From Trebouxia sp. TZW2008 (lineage: Eukaryota; Chlorophyta; Trebouxiophyceae; Trebouxiales; Trebouxiaceae), in assembly GCA_002118135.1 (NCBI GenBank), contig BDIU01000038.1:124001-188000 (forward strand): a stretch of 64,000 nt of DNA, read 5' to 3'. The notes under the pieces are model-generated. The model was not told where the DNA came from. It ran no database searches and saw only the letters and a program-made list of their open reading frames with translations. The position numbers were made by a program, and so were the translations under genes. Below, piece by piece: positions 11,900-21,881 of the stretch (within the stretch, counting starts at the first letter, position 1; the number at the start of each line of letters is the position of its first letter).

Positions 11900-12430
11900 T
11901 CAGGCTCCATTTGAGGGGTCAAATATCCGGGGAAACCTCTGGAACGGCAACGGTGTTTGCAGGTTTGAGAGATACTGTGCCTCTGTTTTGGCTTGGTCAC
12001 ACAGGAGAGTCTGCATGAACACAAATTGAGTTGGCGAACACTTCGTGAGAGGCAGTCAGCACGTACGTGGCAGACAGCACACCTGCAGCATGACTTTGCA
12101 GTTGTTATCTAATCTGAAGATTGCAGCAGTCTGGCCTGTGACTTCCCCATCAACTAGGTCAGCAACATTCAAGATATGCTGTGTGGCTGCCTGCAGAACC
12201 TCCTTGATGTAGCCCTTTGTGCTTTCTGTAACACTGCAGCATGCAACCGCTGATGCTGTGCCGCCTCATTGGCATGGAGTGCCACCCGCTGAGCATAGCT
12301 TTACGTACCCGGCGACCGGCTGACCCTGCTTGATCTGTGTCTCGAAAAACTCGGCTCCCTGAGTCAACGTTGCAGCCACCTGCTGCAGCTCGGTCAAGGC
12401 AGTGGCAAACTCTTCTCCAGAGCCGGACAT
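11900..12430 (-). CDS. Small ABI/ABIL-like protein (SCAR/WAVE complex type), tentative
   Basis: Three minus-strand exons with matching phases give a complete protein of about 127 residues: 12309-12430 (start MSGSGEEFATALTEL), 12083-12233 and 11900-12010 (stop TGA). The N-terminal half reads LTQGAEFFETQIKQG and then KGYIKEVLQAATQHILNVAD, a helical pattern like the conserved start of Abi-interactor/ABIL proteins, where a tyrosine-bearing 'AAxYFE' helix is followed by a 'LKDYAxxALVNTVDHL' helix. The short tail (TPLPFQRFPRIFDPS) is Pro-rich, and there is no SH3 domain. ABI proteins are subunits of the WAVE actin-nucleation regulator; this role is inferred from resemblance only. Another small coiled-coil family is possible. 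The gene starts in a CpG-rich stretch that extends to about 12750. Confidence 0.5.
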
Positions 12431-12706
12431 TGACAGGGTTTAGGGACGACGTAAACGGGTTGTGTGGCGAAGCTCTACGCCATCTGAAGTTCACACACAA
12501 AATTCGCGCCCGCAAACATCGCAAGCCTCCAGTCAAGTTGCTGTCTTAGAGGTGATTACAGAAGCACCCTACTTGAGCGACTTTTGTTGTCCAGTTGGCG
12601 GTGTCAAGCCGTCCCGAGAGTGCTTAAGCAGTCAGACTTGCTCTCGCAAAACTTGCAAATTCAAACTCTCACTTGCCGTGAGCGTCCCGTAGCCATCCTG
12701 AGCAGC

Positions 12707-12847
12707 ATGGGCTCCCGGACACTGACAGCTCGGCGCTTGAGACAGGCCACATTCAAAACAGGCTGCAATACAGCAGAAGACTGCTTGCAGAAGGGGACTG
12801 GTGTTGCTGACAGGCTGATACAGTCTATCTGCAGCTCATGTGCATGA
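12707..12847 (+). CDS. Possible small protein, divergent from the ABI-like gene
   Basis: A 46-residue frame (MGSRTLTARRLRQATFKTGC, then NTAEDCLQKG) begins in the CpG-rich interval upstream of the ABI-like start codon. It is basic at the N terminus with four Cys. It has no family resemblance and could equally be part of a longer spliced gene or chance. Confidence 0.22.
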   Translation: MGSRTLTARRLRQATFKTGCNTAEDCLQKGTGVADRLIQSICSSCA

Positions 12848-12988
12848 GATTGCTGGCTGGCTTAAAAGTATCGGCCTTCAAGTGTGCCTGGTGGCCCCAT
12901 ACACTGTGTGTCAGAGCGCATTTTCATGCTGATCGCTGAATTCAGCACCATTGTCACGATGATGTCTGTTTGTTCAAGCATCAGTATA

Positions 12989-15900
12989 TCACTGTGGAAC
13001 AGTAGGCTGCACTTTGCTGTACAGAAACAGCATTGTGCCCAGAATCCCCACAAGAGCTAACAGTACTAAGATATTGCGAAGGGAGAGTATCTGCTGCCGT
13101 CTCCTTCGTCGTCTTGCTGGTTGAGTGCCTGTTGTGCTACCCTTGCCTCCCTTGACATCCCTGCAGAAGCGCACATCTTCTTAAAGATTGTACTGAAGTT
13201 GTCCCAGAAGTGATGCAGCTGCTGCAAAGCGAGTCATGAAGGAGTTGCAGACTTTATTTGATCTGCCTAAATACATTTTACTTACCTTGACTGCTGTCAT
13301 GCGGCCTAAAGGGCAAAATTTGCCAAGGTTTTGTGTCTGTCTCAATTACCAGGATAAGCAAATTTCATTCCAGACAACACCATGATCAAGCATCGTGAAC
13401 AAACAGCCTTTTGTCAGATCATGGAATGATCACCCCAGCTACATGTCATACGGAAAGCTGCATCCTTGGCATATTTTGCTTGCAGTGCTTGCATAATACC
13501 ACATTTGGAACACTCTGTTGAGGACATGATCAGCAAAACGCTTGGCAACGCCTGTATGCTGCTCCAACTACAAGCCTGTACTCAAAGCATGCTCTGTGAA
13601 ACTCATTTACCTTGTTGTGACTGGCAAAGACGGCTGGAATATTGACGGCATGACTTTTTGGAAGGACCTCTTCACAGACCCAGTGCGCTTGACGTACTTG
13701 TTGTCATCATCAGGTTCTGCGCCTGCGCCATTTAGATCCCCAGGATCTGTGTCTGCTGCTGGCTGTCTATGCCGGTCAGACTACAACAGCAACAGTCATC
13801 TGTAAATTAATCAGACTATGGCAGCAGAAGGCAGGTGAGTTCATCATCAGTTTTGCGCCTACGCCGTTTGAGATCCCCAGGTCTGCATCTGTTGCCTATG
13901 CCAACCAGACTACAGCAGCCGCAGTCATGCTTAGGTGAGTCTTACTACAAAAGCAACAGTCATGTCAGCTGATCCTGGGTATCAGCGCCTGCTGCAGGCT
14001 GCGTATGCCAATCAGACTACAGTAGCAACAAATGACTCAAGAGACCAGACTACATAGCGCCAGGCATGTCAGCCAATTGTTGGCTCGTCATTGGGCAGAT
14101 GGCGCACAAACCTGAGATGATATTTGTAACAGGTCTTTGGCTGATATGGGAAACATCAACTATCAAGAACGTCTGCATGTTATTATGCGTAATGACTCAC
14201 ACTCTCTGATCAGCATGAGAACGCATGCTAGACACAAGAGCTGAATGATTGCATGCATGCTCTGCACGTGTATTGGTGCATGACAGGTAACACAGCAGAT
14301 ACACACTCAAGTCTGCTTTTCTTAGCAGTGTTGCCTGCCAGCACAGTCATATGACACCGTGATGCTGACATTCTGGGGGCTGTGAATACAATCATAGCCT
14401 CAGTATGGGTGCATGCACCAGCAGACTTGAGGCTTGCATGTGCGGCTGCCATGCTTTTCTGCAACATCTGCTTCACCAAGCCTAGGTGCTGCCGCTTGTG
14501 AACGGAAGTTGGTAAGTCAAAGAGAAACTTTTGCTCACCAGCTGAGGCACACAATCGCATGCAGTCCACATTATGGGACATAAATGCAGCTGATTTCAAA
14601 GGCAGACATGACTCACCAATGCTGGCTGACTAATAGATGCAGCAGGCTCCGGGGCTCTGCTTGGACGGAGCGGAGGTGATGTCAAAGGTGCTGCCTGTGA
14701 GGTGGATGCGCTTGCACCTGTGGCACAAGACCGTCCAAACACTGAAGCCTTACAATGCTGATCTCATGGCATGACACGTCACGTCACGTCATCTCACGTC
14801 ATGAAGTGTTGACGAGGTAGACCAAGGCAGATGCCGCATTGCAAAGAGGTTTGTATGCATGTGTGAATAAGGCTGGTACTTTCACACAAGCCAGACACAT
14901 CTCAAAGCTGCCTTGTCCAGCAGAACATGTCCAGCAGCTCTTCAAGAGATTTGCCTGAATGCAATGTGTCTTTTTGCAGGAGGTATACAGTGTCAGCATA
15001 CCATGAAAGCTGCCAGAGTGGATTGGGGCTGCTGCATAATCATCAATCACTAGGTTGTAGCAACAGAAAACTGCTGGACACAGATGTGGCAGAGTTGTGC
15101 TGCTAAACAATCATGACAAGATTACGGCAACAGAAGTCTACCAGACAAAGCTTTGGCAAATTGTATTTGAGCCAAGGAGGGGCCTGTCCGGCTGTTGCCA
15201 GCAGAACACAACCTGACAAAGCTGGCAGATATAGGGCTACAAATTCACCAACAAATAAGAAGTGTTTGAAGGCTGCCTGACAAAGCTCTGGCAGATTGGG
15301 ATCGTGCTGAGGAGGGACTTGTCTGGCCGTTGCCAGCAGAAAGCAGTCTGACAAGCTGGCAGATTTGGGGCTACGAATTAACACAAAAAAGCATTTAAAA
15401 GTCACCTGATGAAGCTCTGGCAGAGTGAGGTTGTGCTGAGGAGGGGCCTGTCTGGCCATTGCCGGCATGCCCATTGCCTGGTGGGTGCTCAACTGAAAAC
15501 GATGCTGCATTCACAGGTGGCGTCCTGCCCTGCACAATTGGATGTGCATTACATCAACAGCAATGATGAAGTGACAGATGGCACTCTGTTCTGCATGCTG
15601 TTTTGGAAGTTCTTGATTTATTCAACATTCAATCAGGAATGAGCTTGTATTGCTGCATGCAAATTTGGTCCATAAGACTGGTGTGGGAATGATTACTTGA
15701 TTGTGATAGGACGATGTGCTTCATATTGCTTGTTGATGAGTCATGTTGCAATGCATGGCACGTATCATGGTTGCCCTGCTTTGTCCTACAGCAACTGTAC
15801 AAGTCTGCCTGCAAAATTGCGGGACTGACAAGCTTAGCCCAAACGGCAATGTCTGGAGCAATGCAGCAAATGCCTTGACACGACAGTTCACCTCAACCAC

Positions 15901-16451
15901 ATGCAGCTCATCTATGTCTTGCAGGTCATCAAGGCTTGTGATTTGCTCTCCACTCTGCAACACACTGTCTTGTGTCTCCGATGAGCCATTGCAAGTTCTA
16001 CACAGTCTTGATTCCAGGTTTGCAGACTTACTGAGGCCAGGGACACCTTTTCTACTGAGGACAGCTTGAGCTTCTGCTGAACCTGTAGGAAGCAAGCATG
16101 ATTCAGTCACAGCTCACTCAAGAATGTAACTGTGCTTGACATTACCTGCTGCAAGAAGTCCTGCCATGTGTAGCCATCAGGAACAGGCACTGCCACCTTC
16201 CTGTCACAGCAGGTCATGCTCAAATAAACGGTATGTAATGTCGACCTTTGCCAGCGAAGCGGCACTCACTCACCTCCTTGGTTTTGCAGTTGGGACTGAA
16301 ACAAAGACCAGTCTCGATGCGTCCTGCAGCGGGTAGCTTAACCAGTGAGATCAAAAAATGCGATTGATGGGACCTGCGCAAAATCTCGGATTGCGCAGCA
16401 AACAAGGCGCACCATGTCTTGTTGCGTGATGCCATAGCCTCTCGAGGCCAT
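12989..16451 (-). CDS. Beta-grasp (PB1/ubiquitin-like) domain protein with C-terminal membrane anchor
   Basis: The N-terminal exons join exactly: 16374-16451 (MASRGYGITQQDM), 16274-16323, 16146-16200, 16032-16082, 15892-15954. They encode about 90 residues with a beta-beta-alpha-beta order: RLVFVSVPTAKPRRKVAVPV, then DGYTWQDFLQQVQQKLKL, VEKVSLAS and SLDDLQDIDELHVVE. This is the order expected of a PB1 or ubiquitin-like fold, although no signature residues fix the family. The C-terminal exons are 13611 to about 13770 (acidic, then KRTGSVKRSFQKVMPS) and 12989-13160. The latter reads ARRRRRRQQILSLRN followed by a hydrophobic segment (ILVLLALVGILGTMLFLY) near the end, a tail-anchor arrangement. 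The middle exons, perhaps including a Ser/Pro-rich one near 14620-14740, are unresolved. That both ends belong to one gene is inferred from strand, spacing and phase. Confidence 0.55.
13690..14040. repeat. Exon-derived tandem copies in the membrane-anchor gene
   Basis: Segments starting at about 13712, 13845 and 13960 share gcgcctgcgcc/gcgcctacgcc, gatccccagg, gtctatgcc or a variant, and cagactacagcagc. Only the first overlaps the coding exon (minus strand, AADTDPGDLNGAGAEPDDD); the others have lost the frame. Confidence 0.7.
15110..15460. repeat. ~125-bp tandem repeat, three copies
   Basis: Units share aaagctctggcaga, gaggaggggcctgtctgg, ccgttgccagcagaa and gacaagctggcaga. They lie in an intron of the minus-strand gene. 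The 135-residue frame across them is only repeat translation. Confidence 0.85.
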
Positions 16452-17137
16452 GCGACCTGGATCAAGCTCGGATGCTTTACAAGACGGATTTCACAGGGTG
16501 AGCCATGCAAGGCTGTGCGACGTCACCGAGATTTGCGTTGCTTGATTTGGACACTCAAGACACTCAGCGAAGTGCTTTGTCGCGGCTTCAAATTGCCTTG
16601 CCGGTCAGCTTGCCGGTCAACTACATGCCATGGCGCTTCACGAAGTCGTCAAGCGTCTTCTTCCTGTCTTCGCAACCGTTTCATATCCTTTATCGAGTTT
16701 GTGGTTTGGCGAGGCTTAAACGCAACGGCACTGTGTTCTGGGAATGCACACAGACGCTGACGAACATGCCGTCGCACCTGCTACTATAGTGCTCTCATAC
16801 TGTGGTGCATTCCGCCCTGATTTGACCGTGTTGTTTGAGCAAGTCTCGGCAGTATTTTCAAACCGGTCTAGCTGATCATCCATACAGCTCGACGACATTA
16901 GGAAGCTGCGTGCTCAAGCGCATGCAATTACGTATCGACGCCGTACCTTGTCGAGCTTGTATACGATTTGGCCTCCTTCGCAAGGCTCCCACGGCCCAAA
17001 AGCCTGCAAGGGTCGTTGCTAGTGCCGACCGCGCGAGCGTCGCAAATAAGCCAACAGCAGCGGGGGCCGGCATCTCGTGAGCTGCCTTTAGTGCTTGCAG
17101 CTTTCATTCTCCACGCCCTGCGAGGTCCCGCCAGCAC
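16452..17137. promoter_or_regulatory. CpG-rich head-to-head promoter
   Basis: The 686 bp between the start codons of the beta-grasp gene (-) and the DUF1499 gene (+) are rich in CG, with clusters near 16510-16640 and 16930-17080. No TATA box is obvious. A shared bidirectional promoter is inferred. Confidence 0.5.
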
Positions 17138-18582
17138 ATGATGATCGTCATCCCGTGCAGGAGTCACCGAGTCATTGCGCTTGCTGCAGCTCTGCTCGTT
17201 TATGCTGACAGCTCCGGTGCAGCCCAGCTTCCACCCTCACCTCCCATTGGATCGTGCACAGACTGCATTGGTGAAGTCAACGGCACTCTAAACGCGTGCA
17301 CTCTCACCAGCCCAGCTTGCATCAGCAGCCAGAACGAGGACGAGGACCATTTTGTAGCTCCATGGCAATATAACATCAGTACTGATGCTGCCATTGACAT
17401 GTTGGTGGCGGTAGCAACAGGCAAGCATCTGCATGCCTCAAAGAATGTTGCTGCTGCCTGCTGCATTCAATGACTCATGGGGGCATTGCGGAGGCAAAGA
17501 TATCGTGCAAATTTGATAAACAACTTGAGCCTTCTGAGAGACAGCTACCTGCAGTCTGGAGAGTATTGCATGCTGCATTGTTGTGTAACAGGGTCTCAAG
17601 CAGCAGTGCCATGTGGATGCGTAGTACTCACAGAGACTGCATTACGCCACAAAATACCTTGCATGCAGCTTTTCCATCTTCCTGCTGCTTGCCTCATACT
17701 TCTCACAAACTTGATGCCTGAATGTCTGATGTGGTCTTGCATGCAAAGTCAGGCCAGCTGTATGTCAGTAGCTAGTGCATTCTGCGCAGCAGTTAAAGCT
17801 GATTCTTGATTTGAAGGTAACAGTACTGCACCACAGATTCTGCAACAACGGCAAGGGTCCATGCCCTTCAATGGCACAGTCATAGATCGCCACACCACAG
17901 CAGATGAAGAGTATGTGCACATGCTATTTGGAGCTAAAGACTACGGCGAGGGTCAGAATAGGAATGTGGTAGATGCAGAATTCCTTTTTCTGAAAGGTTA
18001 GAATCAATAAGTCTTGCATGCAGCGCATGCAACTTGCATGACCCAAATTGCACACCAAGATTGGTATAGTTGCCTCAAAGATTGTCTAAGCAAGGACCAG
18101 CTCAGCCGGAAACATGACACGCTCCCCACTCACATGAAGGCATTGGGCTAAGCTTGCTTGCTGTTCATTTTTCATTCATTGCAAACGTTTGCTAGGCAGG
18201 CTTTGGACTCAGCAACTAGGTGCATACAGGCACAATCAGCTGCGTCCATGCAAATCTGTCAGAAGATGTATTGACTTCATTGGACTGCTTGCTGGCTGTC
18301 GCAGGTGACAACATTGTTGACCTCAGAGCTAGCTCAAGGCTGAAGCCTGTGCGTGGTGATGGTCAGCTGTCGTTGTCTCTGGCAAAAGGGGTAGTGTATG
18401 ACCAGAATGTAGCGCAGAGACTGTTAGAGCAGCTTAGAAAAGCTTTGCGCTGGGAGTCAGTGCCAGTCATAACAGGCTTTGACCCGAGATACAATCAGGA
18501 CAAGCCCTTGTTCTTTGAGAAGCTGTACCAGCCTTTCTTACGAGGCCGGTTCAAGCAGTCAATTGTTGATGACATGCAATAG
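17138..18582 (+). CDS. DUF1499 family protein with N-terminal targeting/signal sequence
   Basis: Three exons give 246 residues: 17138-17420, 17817-17996 and 18305-18582 (stop TAG). The first intron is a GC-AG intron (donor acag/gcaagc); the phase only works with that donor. The N terminus (VIALAAALLVYAD) is a cleavable signal-like helix ending near SSGAAQ. The DUF1499 signature is visible: SPACISSQNEDEDHFVAPW, then RQGSMPF, VVDAEFLFLKGDNIVDLRAS and a C-terminal arginine-containing tail (FDPRYNQDKPLFFE). The biochemical role of DUF1499 is not established; plant and algal members are often lumenal or secreted. I place it in the secretory pathway or thylakoid lumen, unresolved. Confidence 0.85.
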
Positions 18583-19096
18583 ATGAGAGAGATGAGGTAG
18601 ACAATGTGCAGCACCTAAATGTGTGCAAAGGCATTTTGCACTCCTGTTTAGCCTTTGAGTGACAATGAACAATTTTGTCCGTGGCAATTTGCAACTTAAC
18701 AAGATCATAAGAGCTACAGCTGTTGCACAGATTAGTGCAGTCACTGCAGTGTGGCAGGCAAGAGTTTTTTGCTTCAGACATGCAGCAGCAGATCACAGCT
18801 TGCACTTGCATTTACCAAGTAAGAAGTGCGTTTGTTGACATCGATAGCCAGAATTGGACAAGGTAATAACTGACTGCTGACATTGCTGCATGTGCCAAAT
18901 ATGCAATGCCAAGGAGATCCTAGCTTGTGTCAAAGTTCAGCTCCCTGACATAGACAACGCATGCAGCAAAAGTGGAACAACGTAATCGAGCAACAGCAAT
19001 CGTTGTGCAATCCAAAAAAAATGTTTCTGATATTGACAACAGGCGCAAATGCAGCTGCTGCACATAAGGTTGTCAATTCAGTGACTAGTGCAAGTG
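18583..19096. other. Intergenic, convergent 3' ends
   Basis: Lies between the DUF1499 stop and the GT61 stop. No exon is recognised on either strand. Confidence 0.5.
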
Positions 19097-20470
19097 CTAT
19101 CGCAGCCCTAACAAGTTTGAGTCTATTATTTCATCTAGGGCAGTTATGTTCACACGTACATTAGCACTCAAGCCACTCATACCTTCTGAACAGGACTCAT
19201 CATTGCACTCTATCTTTGCATAGCGAATGTTGGTTGCATGAGATGGGTCTGCCTTTGCCATTTCTTTCAGAATCAACTCTTGCCAGTCAGAATGCCAGTC
19301 ATACTGAAACACCTCAATCACCAAAGTTCCTGGTTGAGACCACAGAAAATGTGCAATGGCATTTCCATGCACTCCTACAATAACAGTAGCCTTCAGAGAG
19401 AACAGCCGTACTTGATCACGATAGCTCATGTCTTCAAGGTGTACAATCTCGTTTGAGATGCCACGCTTAGTAAAGGCTGCAGCCATGGAATCTATGTTGA
19501 CCATGTGACGATTGCTTTTCCGCTGAACAATGACTGCATGCTGTTTTTGCTTGATTTCCCCACTCTCTATTGCTAAAGCCATTTGCATGTCAGCTGGACT
19601 CAAGTACTTCTGCCACACTACTTTGTGCAGGAACCTGTAAATCCCCTTGTCTGCATGCTGATTCTTGCAGAAGTTGTGTGCACAAGTGCTGTTGAGGCCT
19701 ATCACTGCATTTGCATAGCAGGTGATGGCATCAGATGGAGCATTGTCTCCATCCTTGGTTTCTGGTTGTGCGCTGTACATCTCTTCAAAGCCAAACACAT
19801 CAATCGCTTGGAAGAAGTTGTTGATGCCAGATGTCACAGCCAAATGCCTCTTGTTAGGAAGCCAAGCTCCTTTAAAGTCCCAATCCTCAAAATAGGAGCG
19901 CATCACATCAAGTAATGGCATGCCATTGTTCACATAGAAATGTGACATATGGTGGTTCCAAATGGTCCCCATGACAAACAGTGTCGTATTTGTCAAGTAT
20001 CTGAAGCATGCTGATGATGACACTTCATTCCTTGGTAGCTTATTTGGTGACCATAATTTGTCCAGCTCTGGGGCAGATGCAATAACATTGACTTCAGGGA
20101 TGGTATCTACTGTTGCAGACTGAGTGCCGTCCAGATAGAAGACGCCATGCTTAGGGCTGGAGCAGATGTTCTGCACATGTAGGACTGCGTCCCGCTGGCC
20201 TTCTTTGCTATGCAGGAAGGACCAGGTTGGACTTGGTACCGCTCGGATCGATGTGTGCGACCACGAGAGCGCAGACTTAGGCCAAGGACAGCAGCCTGAT
20301 GTGAAAATGCCACATTGTCTCGAAAGAACCGCTGCCAAGAACGTCAAGCACGTTATAAACAGAAACGCTCCGACAAGGCCTCGAACAGCGCGAGCAGACA
20401 AAGGCACGAAAAGCGTATGCTGCCCAAACTGGCGTCTACTCCGATATAGCGGCAAAACAGGACCGCGCAT
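19097..20470 (-). CDS. GT61-family (DUF563) glycosyltransferase, type II membrane protein, intronless
   Basis: A single 457-codon frame, unusual in this window where every other confident gene is split. A short basic cytosolic tail is followed by one membrane span at about residues 29-50 (GLVGAFLFITCLTFLAAVLS), then a stem and a lumenal catalytic domain. The family signature GVHGNAIAHFLW lies at residues 366-377, followed by PGTLVIEVFQ, as in GT61 xylosyl/arabinosyl and EOGT-type O-GlcNAc transferases. NHHMSHFYVNNGMPLLDVM near residue 172 fits the upstream GT61 block. It is expected to act in the Golgi or ER on wall polysaccharide or glycoprotein; sugar and acceptor cannot be deduced. The start codon lies in a CpG-rich patch. 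Confidence 0.9.
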   Translation of the reverse strand: MRGPVLPLYRSRRQFGQHTLFVPLSARAVRGLVGAFLFITCLTFLAAVLSRQCGIFTSGCCPWPKSALSWSHTSIRAVPSPTWSFLHSKEGQRDAVLHVQNICSSPKHGVFYLDGTQSATVDTIPEVNVIASAPELDKLWSPNKLPRNEVSSSACFRYLTNTTLFVMGTIWNHHMSHFYVNNGMPLLDVMRSYFEDWDFKGAWLPNKRHLAVTSGINNFFQAIDVFGFEEMYSAQPETKDGDNAPSDAITCYANAVIGLNSTCAHNFCKNQHADKGIYRFLHKVVWQKYLSPADMQMALAIESGEIKQKQHAVIVQRKSNRHMVNIDSMAAAFTKRGISNEIVHLEDMSYRDQVRLFSLKATVIVGVHGNAIAHFLWSQPGTLVIEVFQYDWHSDWQELILKEMAKADPSHATNIRYAKIECNDESCSEGMSGLSANVRVNITALDEIIDSNLLGLR

Positions 20471-21627
20471 TGTAGCAGATCATGTGCTGCCTGCGCGATA
20501 CTGACAGCAACAACCTAAGCGCAACGCAACTTCGTCACGGTAATGCGTAGCAGAGCGCAGCTAGACCTAGATTTTCAAATTTGCGTAGCTCGAAAACACC
20601 TTTAAAGTGCCTGTCAAAATCGTAAAAGCTGCAGCAGCAAAGGCCAGGGTGCTGCACCCCATTTCTGATCATCACTAGTACTGCTTCGAAACATGAAATC
20701 ATTCAAGCATGGATCATCACTGGGTGTGATGCTCTGTAGCCAGATAGAGGCGGCATGCAACGACGCCACAAGACGTGCGCATGCACAAAATTTAATGCAC
20801 ATTGTTGCTAGGGTCGCATCCGCTCGCTGCATGACCAATGGCTCTCAACCAGCTCTCAATCCGAATCTTACATGCATCATCAAGTGTTGCATCAGCCTCA
20901 AACATTTTCTGTCCGTATGTGTATCTGCCTCGACTGTCACACCTAATGCGTTCAAATGACTACAGTACCCAGCACAACTCGGCAGGGCACAGCAGCTGCA
21001 GCAAATCTCAAAATCTAACTTCATCATCGTCCAAACTTCCGCGATAAGCATACATTGCCCTCGGAACACAGAATCAATCCTCGATCTGCCTGAAATCCAT
21101 ATACAGGGGAGCACATCATTGACGCACATGGTTGCGCCAATACTGATGTGCAGCAGCTGCAGGGTCACAGCCACACATCAGCCCCACAGCACTTCGGAAA
21201 CTCAACAAGCAGAGACAGGAAGACGACGAAATACACAGCTGAAGAAACATCTAGAACAGAAGAAACAGAACACGAGGACCGACAACATGCAAGAAAGAGA
21301 CATGTCAGGTGACTAGCCTGCAGCCGGAAACCACAATACTCAACGATAGCTCTGAAGAAAACGTCGGCAGACAGCTCATTGCCATTTAATTGCTGCAACA
21401 TCAGTACAGCACAAGACCCTCAAAACAGTCTGAGGCATGATGCATTGGCCGCTCACAGGTACAGAATACAGCAGAGTTGTAATCAAGCTTTCCCTTTCCC
21501 AGCGACCATCCAGTAAGCAGGCTCTCATGAACCCCTTGCATTGATCCTCTGCATGGTCCCTTCATGAGAACACCTGCTCTTTACTGGTGGTGTGCTCTCT
21601 ACAGCCGCAGGCAACCCAGTGCTTATG
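20471..21627. other. Upstream region of GT61 and unassigned sequence
   Basis: The first ~350 bp upstream of the GT61 start are CpG-rich and probably hold its promoter. From 20830 to 21627 no frame or splice-consistent exon is recognisable on either strand. Confidence 0.45.
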
Positions 21628-21875
21628 ACAGCACCGCATAAACGCTGTCAATCACAGCACCGTGCCGATGCTGCCCACAACAGCACCACATCAGACGCTG
21701 CCCATGACAGAACCACATAAAAGGCTATCGGTCACAGCACTGCGCAATGCTGCCCATGACAGCACTGTGCAATGCTTTTCACAACATCACCGCATGAACG
21801 CTGGCCACGACAGCACCATGCAAACGCTGCCCACCATAGCACCATACCGACGCCGTCCATAGCAACACTGTGCAA
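21628..21875. repeat. ~30-bp minisatellite, about eight units
   Basis: Imperfect units contain cacagcaccg or a close variant, a few bases, then gctgcccatgacag. It lies directly downstream of the LUFS-gene stop codon (21882, minus strand), so it probably falls in or near its 3' UTR. Confidence 0.85.
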
Positions 21876-21881
21876 CTGCTC

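Noticed and set aside
15103..15510. 135-codon minus-strand frame with internal repeats
   Set aside because: Translation of the ~125-bp intronic tandem repeat; the frame is open by chance because the unit is close to a multiple of three.
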